64,000 nt of DNA from Veillonella sp. T11011-6 (GTDB lineage Bacteria; Bacillota; Negativicutes; Veillonellales; Veillonellaceae): NCBI RefSeq assembly GCF_002959755.1, contig NZ_PPCW01000001.1:248001-312000 (forward strand). The letters are read 5' to 3'. Positions 1 through 8,401 of the stretch are shown here, piece by piece (position 1 is the stretch's first letter; each line of letters begins with the position of its first letter). A program made the position numbers and the translations under genes. The notes below the pieces were generated by a model. That model saw only the letters and a list, made by a program, of their open reading frames with translations. It made no database searches and was not told where the DNA came from.

Positions 1-1
1 C

Positions 2-139
2 TCAGCAAAATGTATAGCTATTGTTGATATGATATTGGGGCGTTTAGAATTATTTACCATTCTTGTTATGCTTCATCCTCAATTCTGGGAAGGGTATTTT
101 ATAAAAAAACAATCTTCCAAGCGGTATCGTATTCTATAG
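2..139 (+). CDS. TrkH-family potassium uptake protein, C-terminal end (partial)
   Basis: This is the last 45 codons of a gene that begins outside the window. The reading frame holds the segment GRLELFTILVM followed by HPQFWEGYF, which matches the conserved end of TrkH/KtrB potassium-translocating subunits (a final membrane helix with the GRLE signature, then a short basic cytoplasmic tail). These proteins form the pore of Trk/Ktr potassium importers in the inner membrane and work with a TrkA/KtrA regulatory subunit, which is not visible here. The stop codon is followed by a GGGGG-type ribosome binding site for the next gene, so the two are probably cotranscribed. The identification rests on a short fragment. 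Confidence 0.72.
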   Translation, partial: SAKCIAIVDMILGRLELFTILVMLHPQFWEGYFIKKQSSKRYRIL

Positions 140-151
140 GGGGCGAATAAT

Positions 152-748
152 ATGAATATTATAAAACGCCCTCTAGGGCTTTATAAAGCGAATTGCTACG
201 TACTCGTTAAAGAGGGTAAATCTTTAATAATTGATCCTGGATTTCATAGTAAGCATATCATTGAAATGGTAGGGGATTCTGAACCAATAGCAGTTCTATT
301 GACACATGGTCATTGTGACCATGTGTCAGCTCTAGATGAGGTATGTGAGCATTATAATATTCCTGCTTATTTACATCCTTTAGATCAAGAATTGTTACAA
401 TTAATTCGTCGCAGACCAAGTGTTTACAAGAAGAAAATGTATACTAATTGTAACGATTTAGTAACAGGTAAACTACAATTAGGACCCTTTGAAGTTATTG
501 TCTATCACACACCTGGTCATAGTGCTGGTTCTGTTTGTTTTGAAATAGAAGGACATCTATTTTCAGGGGATACTGTATTTAAACAAAATGTAGGGAATAC
601 TGACAATTATAATAGTAATCCAGAAGATTTGATTACTAGTTTGAAGTATATATTAACCTTGTCTAAGGATTTAATAATCGACCCAGGACATAAAGAATCC
701 ACAACATTAAAAGATGAAGAAGAATTCATCAAAAATATTGTAGGATAG
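152..748 (+). CDS. Metallo-beta-lactamase-fold hydrolase (glyoxalase II-like)
   Basis: The 198-residue protein has the full metal-binding set of the glyoxalase II-like metallo-beta-lactamase superfamily: T-H52-G-H54-C-D56-H57, H123 in the TPGHSAGS segment, D140 in FSGDTVF and H180 in DPGH. These bind two metal ions and activate water for hydrolysis, often of thioesters. The family is broad, and hydroxyacylglutathione-hydrolase annotations of such short proteins are usually not literal, so the substrate is unknown. No signal peptide is seen, so it is probably cytoplasmic. The start is supported by AGGGGG eight bases upstream. It follows the TrkH end by 12 bases and precedes the tRNA promoter. 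Confidence 0.88.
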   Translation: MNIIKRPLGLYKANCYVLVKEGKSLIIDPGFHSKHIIEMVGDSEPIAVLLTHGHCDHVSALDEVCEHYNIPAYLHPLDQELLQLIRRRPSVYKKKMYTNCNDLVTGKLQLGPFEVIVYHTPGHSAGSVCFEIEGHLFSGDTVFKQNVGNTDNYNSNPEDLITSLKYILTLSKDLIIDPGHKESTTLKDEEEFIKNIVG

Positions 749-750
749 TG

Positions 751-779
751 TTGACAAAAGTCCTGATAACCGATATACT
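751..779 (+). promoter_or_regulatory. Consensus sigma-70-type promoter of the tRNA cluster
   Basis: TTGACA at 751-756 and TATACT at 774-779 are separated by exactly 17 bases, about 20 bases before the first tRNA. It is one of the strongest promoter matches in the window and lies directly after the stop codon of the hydrolase gene. It probably drives all five tRNAs as one transcript. Confidence 0.85.
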
Positions 780-798
780 AAGCAAGTACTTTGGATAC

Positions 799-874
799 GG
801 CCCCGTGGTGTAGCGGTTAACATGTCGCCCTGTCACGGCGAAGATCGTCAGTTCAAATCTGATCGGGGTCGCCA
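799..874 (+). tRNA. tRNA-Asp (anticodon GTC)
   Basis: The acceptor stem GGCCCCG pairs with CGGGGTC, and the anticodon loop CTGTCAC carries GTC. A normal T arm is present and the 3' CCA is encoded. This is the first gene of a five-tRNA cluster. Confidence 0.95.
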
Positions 875-878
875 TTCA

Positions 879-955
<77 letters not shown>

Positions 956-962
956 TGTACAT

Positions 963-1037
963 GCGGGAATAGCTCAGCGGTAGAGCACCGCCTTGCCAAG
1001 GCGGGGGTCGCGAGTTCGAATCTCGTTTCCCGCTCCA
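963..1037 (+). tRNA. tRNA-Gly (anticodon GCC)
   Basis: The acceptor stem GCGGGAA pairs with TTCCCGC. The anticodon loop TTGCCAA carries GCC, and CCA is encoded. The length of 75 bases is typical. Confidence 0.95.
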
Positions 1038-1046
1038 ACTTTATAT

Positions 1047-1121
<75 letters not shown>

Positions 1122-1135
1122 CAAACGTTACCCAT

Positions 1136-1224
1136 GCCGGGGTGGCGGAACAGGCAGACGCAACGGACTTAAAATCCGTCGGTTGGAAACAACCGTACCG
1201 GTTCGATTCCGGTCCTCGGCACCA
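1136..1224 (+). tRNA. tRNA-Leu (anticodon TAA)
   Basis: This is a class II tRNA of 89 bases with a long variable arm (CGGTTGGAAACAACCG). The acceptor stem GCCGGGG pairs with CCTCGGC with one G-T pair. The anticodon loop CTTAAAA carries TAA, and CCA is encoded. Confidence 0.95.
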
Positions 1225-1227
1225 ATT

Positions 1228-1254
1228 AAGACTAACTTCGGTTAGTCTTTTTTT
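1228..1254 (+). terminator. Terminator of the tRNA cluster
   Basis: A nine-base-pair stem (AAGACTAAC with GTTAGTCTT) closed by a TTCG tetraloop is followed by a T run. It begins four bases after the tRNA-Leu CCA. Confidence 0.92.
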
Positions 1255-1297
1255 CTTATGTAAATTAAGTTTTTAATACTACATATTAAATAATACT

Positions 1298-1753
1298 ATG
1301 AATAAGAAACCTAAATTGCTAATTAGTGAATGTCTATGCGGCGTATCATGTCGTTATGATGGAAAAGATAATTATATAGCGAAATTACCATTGTTAAAAG
1401 AAATGTTTGATTTAGTACCTGTATGTCCAGAAGTATTAGGTGGACTTAGTACACCGCGTGATCCTGCAGAACGACAAGGAGAACGTATATGTACAGCTAA
1501 TGGGACTGATGTAACTAAAGAATTCCTTATAGGCGCTCAGAATACATTAGATATAGCTTTTCAAAATGAGTGTAATCGGGCTCTAATGAAAGCAAAAAGC
1601 CCTAGTTGCGGCTATAAGCGCATTTATGATGGTACCTTTAGTAAAACCCTACGGGATGGTCATGGATGCACTGTAGAGGCTCTATTAAAGAATAATATTG
1701 AAGTGTATACAGAAGATGATATTGATTTATTAATAGAACAAAAAAAGAGATGA
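1298..1753 (+). CDS. DUF523 / TudS-like iron-sulfur protein
   Basis: The 151-residue protein opens with the DUF523 signature (SECLCGVSCRYDG in place of the usual SACLLGxxCRYDG) and has VCPEVLGGL around C43 and KSPSCG around C104. The family includes thiouracil desulfurase TudS, in which three conserved cysteines hold a [4Fe-4S] cluster; C12, C43 and C104 are the likely equivalents here, which is inference. A role in removing sulfur from thiolated nucleobases is possible but unproven. No clear ribosome binding site precedes the ATG, although the protein aligns with the family from its first residues. It lies just after the tRNA terminator and ends inside a bidirectional terminator. Confidence 0.85.
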   Translation: MNKKPKLLISECLCGVSCRYDGKDNYIAKLPLLKEMFDLVPVCPEVLGGLSTPRDPAERQGERICTANGTDVTKEFLIGAQNTLDIAFQNECNRALMKAKSPSCGYKRIYDGTFSKTLRDGHGCTVEALLKNNIEVYTEDDIDLLIEQKKR

Positions 1754-1778
1754 GTTTTAACTCATCTCTTTTTTGTTT
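1741..1778. terminator. Bidirectional terminator between convergent genes
   Basis: A 16-base-pair perfect inverted repeat (1741-1756 and 1759-1774) has an A run on the left and a T run on the right, so it can stop transcription from both sides. It overlaps the stop codon of the DUF523 gene. On the minus strand it is the first plausible stop for the phosphoethanolamine transferase transcript. Confidence 0.88.
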
Positions 1779-1875
1779 TTTCTTTACTATAACCTTAACT
1801 GGCTATCATTACATAATTATATGCTTTACTGATAACAGATTAATATGATTAACTCAGTTCAAGAAATAGTCTAGA

Positions 1876-3708
1876 TTATTTACCTGCATTTACAGGATCG
1901 TTAGTTAATGGTTGTTCCCCCAGTAAGGTAGTAAGGTTATGTAAATTAAATCGATACTTACCATTACTGAAGTCTCGTGTTGCATCATAGCGTTGGTTAG
2001 GTGCATGCATGAGACCGATTAATGTGTCATATAGTAAATCATTTGTAAAGTATTGATGTTCATGCTTAGTAAGTTCCTCTGCAGTTTGAGGATACGCTGC
2101 ACGATATTGAGGAGATAAATAAATCCAGAATGGAATGTGAGTCATAACAAAGTCAAATGTATCTGGGTTATGAGATTTATCTAAACTTTCACCGTGGTCA
2201 GAGAAATAGACCATAGCTTGTAAGTTTAATTTTTCCTTGCCATACGTATAGATTTGTTGTAATAACCAATCAGTATACAGTTGGCTATTAGCATATGCTT
2301 CTTGGCCATCTGGATATGGGCCTTGTTTCCATTTACTGAACTCATGAGGGTAACGGTCATTGTAATAAATATGGCTCCCCATGATATGAATAACGATAAA
2401 GTTATTTTTCGTAGGATCTACAGATTGTAATAAAGGCAATAATGATTCATCATAGCGGTCAGAGAATGCATATGATTCGTGAGACCATTTTGTGGTATCT
2501 GCCGTTTTGGCCATTAGAGAAATGGCTGTATCGTATTCACCAAATACACCTTGGTTACTAAACCAAGAAGTAGTATACCCAGCTTTTTTAGCTACGTCCA
2601 AGATATTTGCTGAATCAAGGAATGGTTTATCATCATATTGATTGCGTTCGGATAGAGCGCGTTCTAGAGTTGGTACTGTTTGTACATAGGATGAGTATGC
2701 GTTATCAAAGAACACAAAATCTTTGTTATTAGAGCGCATATTACCTTGCCATGGTGTATCGTCATAAGGGAAGTTTGGATTATAAACCTTCATATAATCA
2801 CGAGAACTAGACTCACCAATTACCAATATGATCGTACCAGGTGTTTTGTTAGCAGAGGTTTCCTTTGTATCTAAATTAAAGGAATCGAAAACTAAATGAT
2901 GGTTATCATTATATTGTTGCATCTGTTTTACATAATCGCCAGCGGCAATCCAGTTTGCTACAATACATGTTTTAGGGAATAAGAAGAATGGTACATAAAC
3001 TAAGAATGCTACAATAGACACAATGAGTAATGTGGAGCGCATAGGTCGTGTAGTATTTAAGTTTACCACTGCTTTCATTCCTAGATTAGACCAGTAGAGT
3101 AGATACGTCCAAGCTACTAGACCGATACCAACAGCGATAAGACCAGGAATACCAGCAGCATTTTTTAAGAATCCAAAGGCTTCCTCAGGGTTTGTCATAT
3201 ATACTGCTAGTAAACTAGCTGGCGTTAAACAATGCCATGTAGTTAAGTAGTATCCAATTTGTAAGAATGGAATAAGACTTAATATCATGGTAATGATTGC
3301 CATGATTAATGATGTGGTTTTATGAAGGCGATTCGTTTGATTTAGTAAGAATTGAATTCCAGATAAGCCCATAAAAATGAGTAGGCCAAATAAGAAGTCA
3401 TTAGCGAATTCATAGAAATATAAAGGCTTAACATAGGACCAGTGGAAAAGGAGTGGGAATGTAAGAGCCCAAAGAATACCAACTAATCCATATCCTAAAA
3501 ATGGTCTATGAAAAACGGTACACCCCATAAAGTATTGAAATAAAAAAGTACCTACAATTGTTGGTACTGCTAAAATCGTTATATCTTCAACATCTAGTCC
3601 TAGTGTAATAGGTTCATAGATGAAAAATAGAGCTATATATAAAACAATACCAATGATACCAAAGCGAAAGATGGGATTTCTCCCAATTTGCTTTAAATTA
3701 GATAACAT
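1876..3708 (-). CDS. Phosphoethanolamine transferase (sulfatase-fold, LPS-modifying type)
   Basis: The 610-residue protein has about five hydrophobic membrane segments in the first 245 residues and then an extracytoplasmic alkaline-phosphatase/sulfatase domain. That domain starts at ILVIGESSSRDYMKVYN (GES at 298-300), has a Thr-rich YVQTVPTLERAL segment likely to hold the nucleophile, HIMGSH, and the metal-binding SDHGESL. This pattern fits the CptA/EptA group, which moves phosphoethanolamine from phosphatidylethanolamine to lipid A or the LPS core. The start is placed at 3708 because GAGGGG lies upstream of that ATG; an in-frame ATG nine codons earlier has no such site. It is one of only two minus-strand genes. 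The exact acceptor cannot be read from sequence. Confidence 0.85.
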   Translation of the reverse strand: MLSNLKQIGRNPIFRFGIIGIVLYIALFFIYEPITLGLDVEDITILAVPTIVGTFLFQYFMGCTVFHRPFLGYGLVGILWALTFPLLFHWSYVKPLYFYEFANDFLFGLLIFMGLSGIQFLLNQTNRLHKTTSLIMAIITMILSLIPFLQIGYYLTTWHCLTPASLLAVYMTNPEEAFGFLKNAAGIPGLIAVGIGLVAWTYLLYWSNLGMKAVVNLNTTRPMRSTLLIVSIVAFLVYVPFFLFPKTCIVANWIAAGDYVKQMQQYNDNHHLVFDSFNLDTKETSANKTPGTIILVIGESSSRDYMKVYNPNFPYDDTPWQGNMRSNNKDFVFFDNAYSSYVQTVPTLERALSERNQYDDKPFLDSANILDVAKKAGYTTSWFSNQGVFGEYDTAISLMAKTADTTKWSHESYAFSDRYDESLLPLLQSVDPTKNNFIVIHIMGSHIYYNDRYPHEFSKWKQGPYPDGQEAYANSQLYTDWLLQQIYTYGKEKLNLQAMVYFSDHGESLDKSHNPDTFDFVMTHIPFWIYLSPQYRAAYPQTAEELTKHEHQYFTNDLLYDTLIGLMHAPNQRYDATRDFSNGKYRFNLHNLTTLLGEQPLTNDPVNAGK

Positions 3709-3807
3709 AATAAATCCCCTCTTGTAGGAATACACAATAAATTTTTTTCATAATATATAATAATTACTATAATAAAGATAGCAGATGACTGTAAAAAAAA
3801 CAATTAT

Positions 3808-3837
3808 TTGAAAGTACTACTATAAATGCTTTATAAT
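3808..3837 (+). promoter_or_regulatory. Probable promoter of the scpA operon
   Basis: TTGAAA at 3808-3813 and TATAAT at 3832-3837 are separated by 18 bases, about 38 bases before the scpA start codon. It lies in the divergent gap with the phosphoethanolamine transferase gene. Confidence 0.65.
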
Positions 3838-3874
3838 TATATAGTTAAAGTATATTTTCTAAGGATTGGGGTTT

Positions 3875-4600
3875 ATGGGAGATTATAATTATAAGTTAGA
3901 TGTTTTTGAAGGTCCTTTAGACTTGCTTTTACATCTCATTGAAAAACATAAAATAGAAATCACCGATATTCCTATCGTTGAAATTACGAGTCAATACTTG
4001 GAATATTTAGATAATTGGAATCACTTTGATATTCATTATAGTAGTGAGTTTCTTGTAATGGCATCTACCTTATTGCAGATTAAATCGCGTATGTTACTGC
4101 CTAAAGCTGAACCTGAGCCAGATGAAGCTGAGGATCCACGTGATGAATTAGTAGCAAAATTAGTAGAGTTTAAGAAAATCAAGGATTTTACAGCTCTATT
4201 AATGGAGCGTACAGCTGTTTCTGCCAATATATTTAGTAGACCTGAAGAAACAAGCGTACTTGGATTAGATAATGTATATAATTTAGAACTTTCCCAATTA
4301 TACGAAATTTTTTATCAAACCTTAAAGCGAGCTAAGGAATTACCTGAAGAGGAACCTATTCGTGAAGTAAAGGTTGAAAAAGACAGTTATAGCTTAGAAG
4401 ATATGATTCTGTCTTTATCTAGTCGTATACGTCGTGGTGAAAGTTTACACTTTAGAGAGTTATTAGTAGCAATTGAAACAAAAAGTGGTATGGTAACGAT
4501 CTTTATGGCTGTTTTAGAATTGTTGAAACAACAAATCATGGAAATGCGCTATGAAGAGGATGATATTGTATTCACTGCAGCCTTAGAAGGTACCGTATAG
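3875..4600 (+). CDS. scpA: Segregation and condensation protein A
   Basis: ScpA is the kleisin that bridges the heads of the SMC dimer and, with ScpB, forms the bacterial condensin that compacts and segregates the chromosome. The N-terminus YKLDVFEGPLDLLLHLIEK is the family hallmark, and the C-terminal winged-helix region is intact, giving 241 residues, a normal length. ATG at 3875 is preferred over an in-frame TTG at 3866 because AAGGA lies nine bases before it. scpB follows after 12 bases. Confidence 0.96.
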   Translation: MGDYNYKLDVFEGPLDLLLHLIEKHKIEITDIPIVEITSQYLEYLDNWNHFDIHYSSEFLVMASTLLQIKSRMLLPKAEPEPDEAEDPRDELVAKLVEFKKIKDFTALLMERTAVSANIFSRPEETSVLGLDNVYNLELSQLYEIFYQTLKRAKELPEEEPIREVKVEKDSYSLEDMILSLSSRIRRGESLHFRELLVAIETKSGMVTIFMAVLELLKQQIMEMRYEEDDIVFTAALEGTV

Positions 4601-4612
4601 AAAGGGGGCTAT

Positions 4613-5122
4613 ATGAGCTTACCAACAATGCATTTAGAGGCCGTATTGTTTTCATCGGCAAAGCCTATATCAATCGATATGCTTGGAGAGGTATTTGGAC
4701 TTTCAACAGAGGAAGTACAGGACTATATAGAAACATTACAACGTGAGCTTGAAGACCAAAACCGAGGTATCCGATTGAGAGTATCAGGGGCTGGTGTTGA
4801 GTTAGTTAGCGCTATGGAAAGCGCTGATTATGTAGGTCATATACGTAAGCGAGAAGATAAATTATCTAATGCAGCGATGGAAACATTAGCTGTTATAGCC
4901 TATAAACAACCTATAACTAAAGCTGAAATTGAAGAAATACGCGGTGTAAATAGCGATAAGATTATTAAACAATTACTCACTCGATCTCTTATTGCTGAAT
5001 TAGGTCATAAAGACACTGTAGGAAGACCTATTCTTTATGGAACAACCGACGAGTTTTTAAGAAGTGCTGGTGTAGAATCTATTGAAGCTTTACATCAAGA
5101 AGTTTTGGAAACAGAAGGATAA
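4613..5122 (+). CDS. scpB: Segregation and condensation protein B
   Basis: The 169-residue protein has the ScpB opening (LEAVLFSSAKPISIDML) and two predicted winged-helix domains, the second carrying ETLAVIAYKQPITKAEIEEI and GRPILYGTT. ScpB dimers bind the central part of ScpA in the SMC-ScpAB complex. A strong AAAGGGGG lies before the ATG. The gene ends two bases before the start of the pseudouridine synthase gene, which suggests translational coupling. Confidence 0.96.
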   Translation: MSLPTMHLEAVLFSSAKPISIDMLGEVFGLSTEEVQDYIETLQRELEDQNRGIRLRVSGAGVELVSAMESADYVGHIRKREDKLSNAAMETLAVIAYKQPITKAEIEEIRGVNSDKIIKQLLTRSLIAELGHKDTVGRPILYGTTDEFLRSAGVESIEALHQEVLETEG

Positions 5123-5123
5123 T

Positions 5124-5852
5124 ATGGAACGATTACAAAAATTTATTGCTAGTTGTGGTGTTGCATCACGACGTAAGGCAGAAGAATTAATTACGGAGGG
5201 GAAAGTTCAGGTTAATGGCCGCAAGGTAACTGAGCTGGGCGTTAAAATTGACCCTCAAAAAGATAAGGTTAAGGTTAATGGTCAATTATTGGCGCAAGAA
5301 AAACCTGTATATTATTTATTAAATAAGCCAAAGGGCGTCATTACATCTGTATCTGACCCTCAAGGTCGAGAAACTGTTTTAGATTATATCAAAAACGAAT
5401 CTAAACGCATTTATCCTATTGGTCGTCTTGATTTATATACTGAAGGTTTATTATTACTTACCAATGATGGTGAATTAGCACAAAACTTAACACATCCATC
5501 TAAAGGTGTAGAAAAAACCTATGAAGTGCGTATCAAAGGTCGCGTTCGCGATGAAGATTTACAAGTCATTGCTAATGGCGTTAAACTTGAAGATGGAATG
5601 ACAGCACCTGCTACAATTGTAGATTTAGGTTTTGACGATCATAATGGTGTTCATGAAGTAGAGATTACCATCCATGAAGGTCGTAATCGCCAAGTTCGTC
5701 GTATGTTTGAACACTTTGGGTACCGCATCCATAATTTAAAACGTATTGCTTATGCAGGTCTCACATTGGGCGGTGTAAAACGTGGTGCTTCTCGTCAACT
5801 TACTATTAGAGAGGTAAAAGCACTTAAAGCGTTGGGGACTGATAAGAAATGA
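5124..5852 (+). CDS. rluB: 23S rRNA pseudouridine synthase, RsuA/RluB family
   Basis: Residues 1-60 form an S4 RNA-binding domain (LQKFIASCGVASRRKAEELI). The catalytic domain follows, with the RsuA-family motif GRLDLYTEGLLLLTNDGELA containing the catalytic Asp103, and GRNRQVRRMFEHFG further on. The family converts uridine to pseudouridine in rRNA; in scpAB neighbourhoods it is normally RluB, acting on the 23S peptidyl-transferase region. The ATG at 5124 has AAGGA upstream and lies two bases after scpB; a longer frame beginning inside scpB is not the real start. The TGA stop overlaps the next ATG. RluB versus RluE/F specificity is by context. Confidence 0.9.
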   Translation: MERLQKFIASCGVASRRKAEELITEGKVQVNGRKVTELGVKIDPQKDKVKVNGQLLAQEKPVYYLLNKPKGVITSVSDPQGRETVLDYIKNESKRIYPIGRLDLYTEGLLLLTNDGELAQNLTHPSKGVEKTYEVRIKGRVRDEDLQVIANGVKLEDGMTAPATIVDLGFDDHNGVHEVEITIHEGRNRQVRRMFEHFGYRIHNLKRIAYAGLTLGGVKRGASRQLTIREVKALKALGTDKK

Positions 5853-7096
5853 AACAAATCATAGTCATTGGTGGTGGTGCGGCAGGTCTTATGGCGGCTG
5901 TTATAGCAGGTCGTGAAGGTGCTCGTGTCATATTACTTGAAAAAATGAATATGGTTGGTAAGAAGATGGGCATCACAGGTAAAGGTCGCTGTAATATTAC
6001 AAATAATGCAGATATGACCGAGTTTATTAAAAATACGCCAGGCAATGGTAAATTTCTTTATGGTGCTTACGAACGCTTTAGTAATGAGGACTTGCTTGAG
6101 CTATTACATAGTTGGGGGTTGAAAACTAAGGTAGAACGTGGTGGTCGTGTATTCCCTGAATCTGATTCCGCTTTAGAAGTACGCAATACGTTCATGAAAA
6201 TCCTTAAAAAGTATAATGTTCAAGTTCATTTGAATGAACCTGTTACATCTATTACTGTAAAAGATGATCGAGTAGTGGGGGTTACAACAGATAAGGAACA
6301 ATATGCTTGTGATGCTGCTATTATATGTACTGGTGGTGCTTCATATCCTTTAACTGGTTCTACTGGTGATGGATATACTTTAGCTAAGAAAATAGGGCAT
6401 ACCATTACGGATATTAGACCATCGTTGGTGCCAATAGTAACAGAGGAATCATGGGTGAAGGATATTATGGGTCTTAGCCTTCGTAATGTTGAGGTATCCG
6501 TTATTTCTAAAAATAAGGTACAGGCTAAGCAATTTGGGGAAATGATGTTTACCCATTTTGGCCTTACGGGTCCTACCATTTTGTCGTTAAGTCATACGGT
6601 AGGCAAATTATTGCGTAAGAAAAATCCTCAAATTACAATTGAAATTAATCTTAAGCCTGCATTAACGGCAGAAGTATTAGATAAGCGTTTACAAAAAGAT
6701 TTTGATCTATATTCTAAGAAACAATTGGCTAATGGCATGAAAGATTTACTGCCGGTAAATCTTATTCCTATTATTATAAAGCTTGCTGAATTAGATTCAA
6801 GTAAACCAATTAATCAAATCACAAAAGAAGAACGTTTGCGTTTATGTCATGTATTACAGCATATGACATTAACCGTTAAAGAATTGCGTCCGGTGGCAGA
6901 AGCCATTGTTACAGCAGGCGGAATCTCGTTAAAAGAATTTAGTCCAAAAACAATGGAATCTAAATTAGTGAAAGGTTTATATGGTGCCGGTGAGGTATTA
7001 GATATTGATGCCTTTACGGGTGGCTATAATTTACAAGCAGCTTTTTCTACTGGTTATGTAGCGGCTATGCATGCTGTACATGGTGATGAAGAATAG
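5849..7096 (+). CDS. FAD-dependent oxidoreductase, HI0933/YhiN family
   Basis: The 415-residue flavoprotein begins with a Rossmann dinucleotide-binding motif GGGAAGLMAA (residues 8-17) and has the HI0933-family signature GKKMGITGKGRCNITN, a central GDGYTLAKKIGH segment and a C-terminal FAD-contact region GEVLDIDAFTGGYNLQAA. The biochemical role of this widely conserved family is poorly defined, and the frequent label aminoacetone oxidase should not be taken literally. It starts by an ATGA overlap with the pseudouridine synthase gene and precedes cmk by eight bases, so it belongs to this operon. No membrane segment is seen. Confidence 0.9.
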   Translation: MKQIIVIGGGAAGLMAAVIAGREGARVILLEKMNMVGKKMGITGKGRCNITNNADMTEFIKNTPGNGKFLYGAYERFSNEDLLELLHSWGLKTKVERGGRVFPESDSALEVRNTFMKILKKYNVQVHLNEPVTSITVKDDRVVGVTTDKEQYACDAAIICTGGASYPLTGSTGDGYTLAKKIGHTITDIRPSLVPIVTEESWVKDIMGLSLRNVEVSVISKNKVQAKQFGEMMFTHFGLTGPTILSLSHTVGKLLRKKNPQITIEINLKPALTAEVLDKRLQKDFDLYSKKQLANGMKDLLPVNLIPIIIKLAELDSSKPINQITKEERLRLCHVLQHMTLTVKELRPVAEAIVTAGGISLKEFSPKTMESKLVKGLYGAGEVLDIDAFTGGYNLQAAFSTGYVAAMHAVHGDEE

Positions 7097-7104
7097 AGGT
7101 TATT

Positions 7105-7779
7105 ATGAATACTAAAAAAATTGCCATTGCTATTGATGGTCCTGCAGGGGCTGGTAAAAGTAGTATTTCAAAAGAAGTGGCTAATGAGTTGGGTTACTTA
7201 TATATTGATACAGGCGCTATGTATCGCGGTGTTACGTGGGCGGTTCTTGATAGTAACGTAGATGTTAACAATCAAAAGGATGTAGAGGCATTACTTCCTT
7301 CATTAGATTTAACACTAGAGCCTACGGCAAGTGCTTGTAAAGTGTATGTAAAAGGTCAGGATGTAACTGATTTAATTCGACAACAACAAATCAATGAAAA
7401 TGTATCAACCATTGCTTCTTATAAAGGAGTACGTGAATACTTAGTTGAACGTCAACAAGCAATGGCAGCTATTGGTGGTGTTATTTTAGATGGTCGTGAT
7501 ATAGGTTCTGTTGTATTACCGAATGCAGAATTGAAAATATATTTAACTGCTTCTGTAGATGCACGAGCTAAACGTAGATGGCTTGAAGTTCAAGGTACTT
7601 CTAATGAGCAACCATTAGAAGACATTAAAAAGAACGTAGAAAGTCGCGATGAAATGGATAAAAATCGTGATGAATCTCCACTCGTATGTGTTGAGGATGC
7701 CATTGTTGTGGATTCTAGTAATATGACATTTGATGAAACAGTGAAACATATATTGCATCTAGTACAGGAGCGAATCTAA
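7105..7779 (+). CDS. cmk: Cytidylate kinase
   Basis: The 224-residue protein phosphorylates CMP and dCMP with ATP in pyrimidine nucleotide supply. The P-loop DGPAGAGKSSISKE lies near the N-terminus. The CMP-site residues DTGAMYRGVTW and LDGRDIGSVVLPNA and the lid segment with SRDEMDKNRDESPL are all present. The length is normal. Its place before plsC and ispH is conserved in many Firmicutes. The ATG is preceded by GAGGT, and only one base separates its stop from plsC. Confidence 0.97.
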   Translation: MNTKKIAIAIDGPAGAGKSSISKEVANELGYLYIDTGAMYRGVTWAVLDSNVDVNNQKDVEALLPSLDLTLEPTASACKVYVKGQDVTDLIRQQQINENVSTIASYKGVREYLVERQQAMAAIGGVILDGRDIGSVVLPNAELKIYLTASVDARAKRRWLEVQGTSNEQPLEDIKKNVESRDEMDKNRDESPLVCVEDAIVVDSSNMTFDETVKHILHLVQERI

Positions 7780-7780
7780 G

Positions 7781-8401
7781 ATGAATAAATTTTCTACATG
7801 GCTTTGGCGTACTGCTTTTTGGTTGCGTTATAAAGTCGGCTATGGATTAAAGGTATACGGTCGTGATAATTTCCCTATGGAAGGTCCCGTTATTGTTGTA
7901 CCAAATCATTTGAGTAATAATGATCCACCTATTTGTGGGTATGCATTACCAAGACATGTGCACTTTATGGCAAAGCAGGAGTTATTTGTAAATCCTATTT
8001 CTCGATTTTTCTGTACTTGGCTTGGTGCGTTTCCTCTAAACCGTGGAGCCATCGATAAGGTAGCTATACGTCATGCATTAGGTTTATTGAAAGATAATAA
8101 GGTGCTAGGTATATTTGCCGAAGGAAATCGACAAAAGAGTGGAAAACTTGGTAGATTCCATGATGGAGCCGCATCCATTGCGTTGCGTACGGGTATTGGC
8201 ATTACACCAGTTGCGATTATTGGATCTCATAATATGAAGAAAAATCAAGTCGCTTGTATTATTGGTAAACAAGTTCCTGTAAGTAAAGCAAAGCCCACAC
8301 CGGAAGCAATAAAAGAAGTTAATGATCGTGTGAAAGGTGAAATCCAACGCATGATAGATTCTTATCATGAAAATCGTATAGAGGAGACTTTATGGAAATA
8401 A
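7781..8401 (+). CDS. plsC: 1-acyl-sn-glycerol-3-phosphate acyltransferase
   Basis: PlsC adds the second acyl chain to lysophosphatidic acid to make phosphatidic acid at the inner membrane. The catalytic H(X)4D is visible as NHLSNNDPP (H43, D48). The glycerophosphate-binding block is FAEGNRQKSGKL, where the usual EGTRS is EGNRQ. A single hydrophobic stretch near the N-terminus may anchor the protein. The 206-residue length is typical. The gene overlaps the ispH fusion gene by ten bases. plsY and gpsA lie further downstream, so three phospholipid-precursor steps sit close together. Confidence 0.92.
   Translation: MNKFSTWLWRTAFWLRYKVGYGLKVYGRDNFPMEGPVIVVPNHLSNNDPPICGYALPRHVHFMAKQELFVNPISRFFCTWLGAFPLNRGAIDKVAIRHALGLLKDNKVLGIFAEGNRQKSGKLGRFHDGAASIALRTGIGITPVAIIGSHNMKKNQVACIIGKQVPVSKAKPTPEAIKEVNDRVKGEIQRMIDSYHENRIEETLWK

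Noticed and set aside
3709-3735. Longer start of the phosphoethanolamine transferase
   Set aside because: The extra nine codons would contain the GAGGGG ribosome binding site that serves the ATG at 3708.
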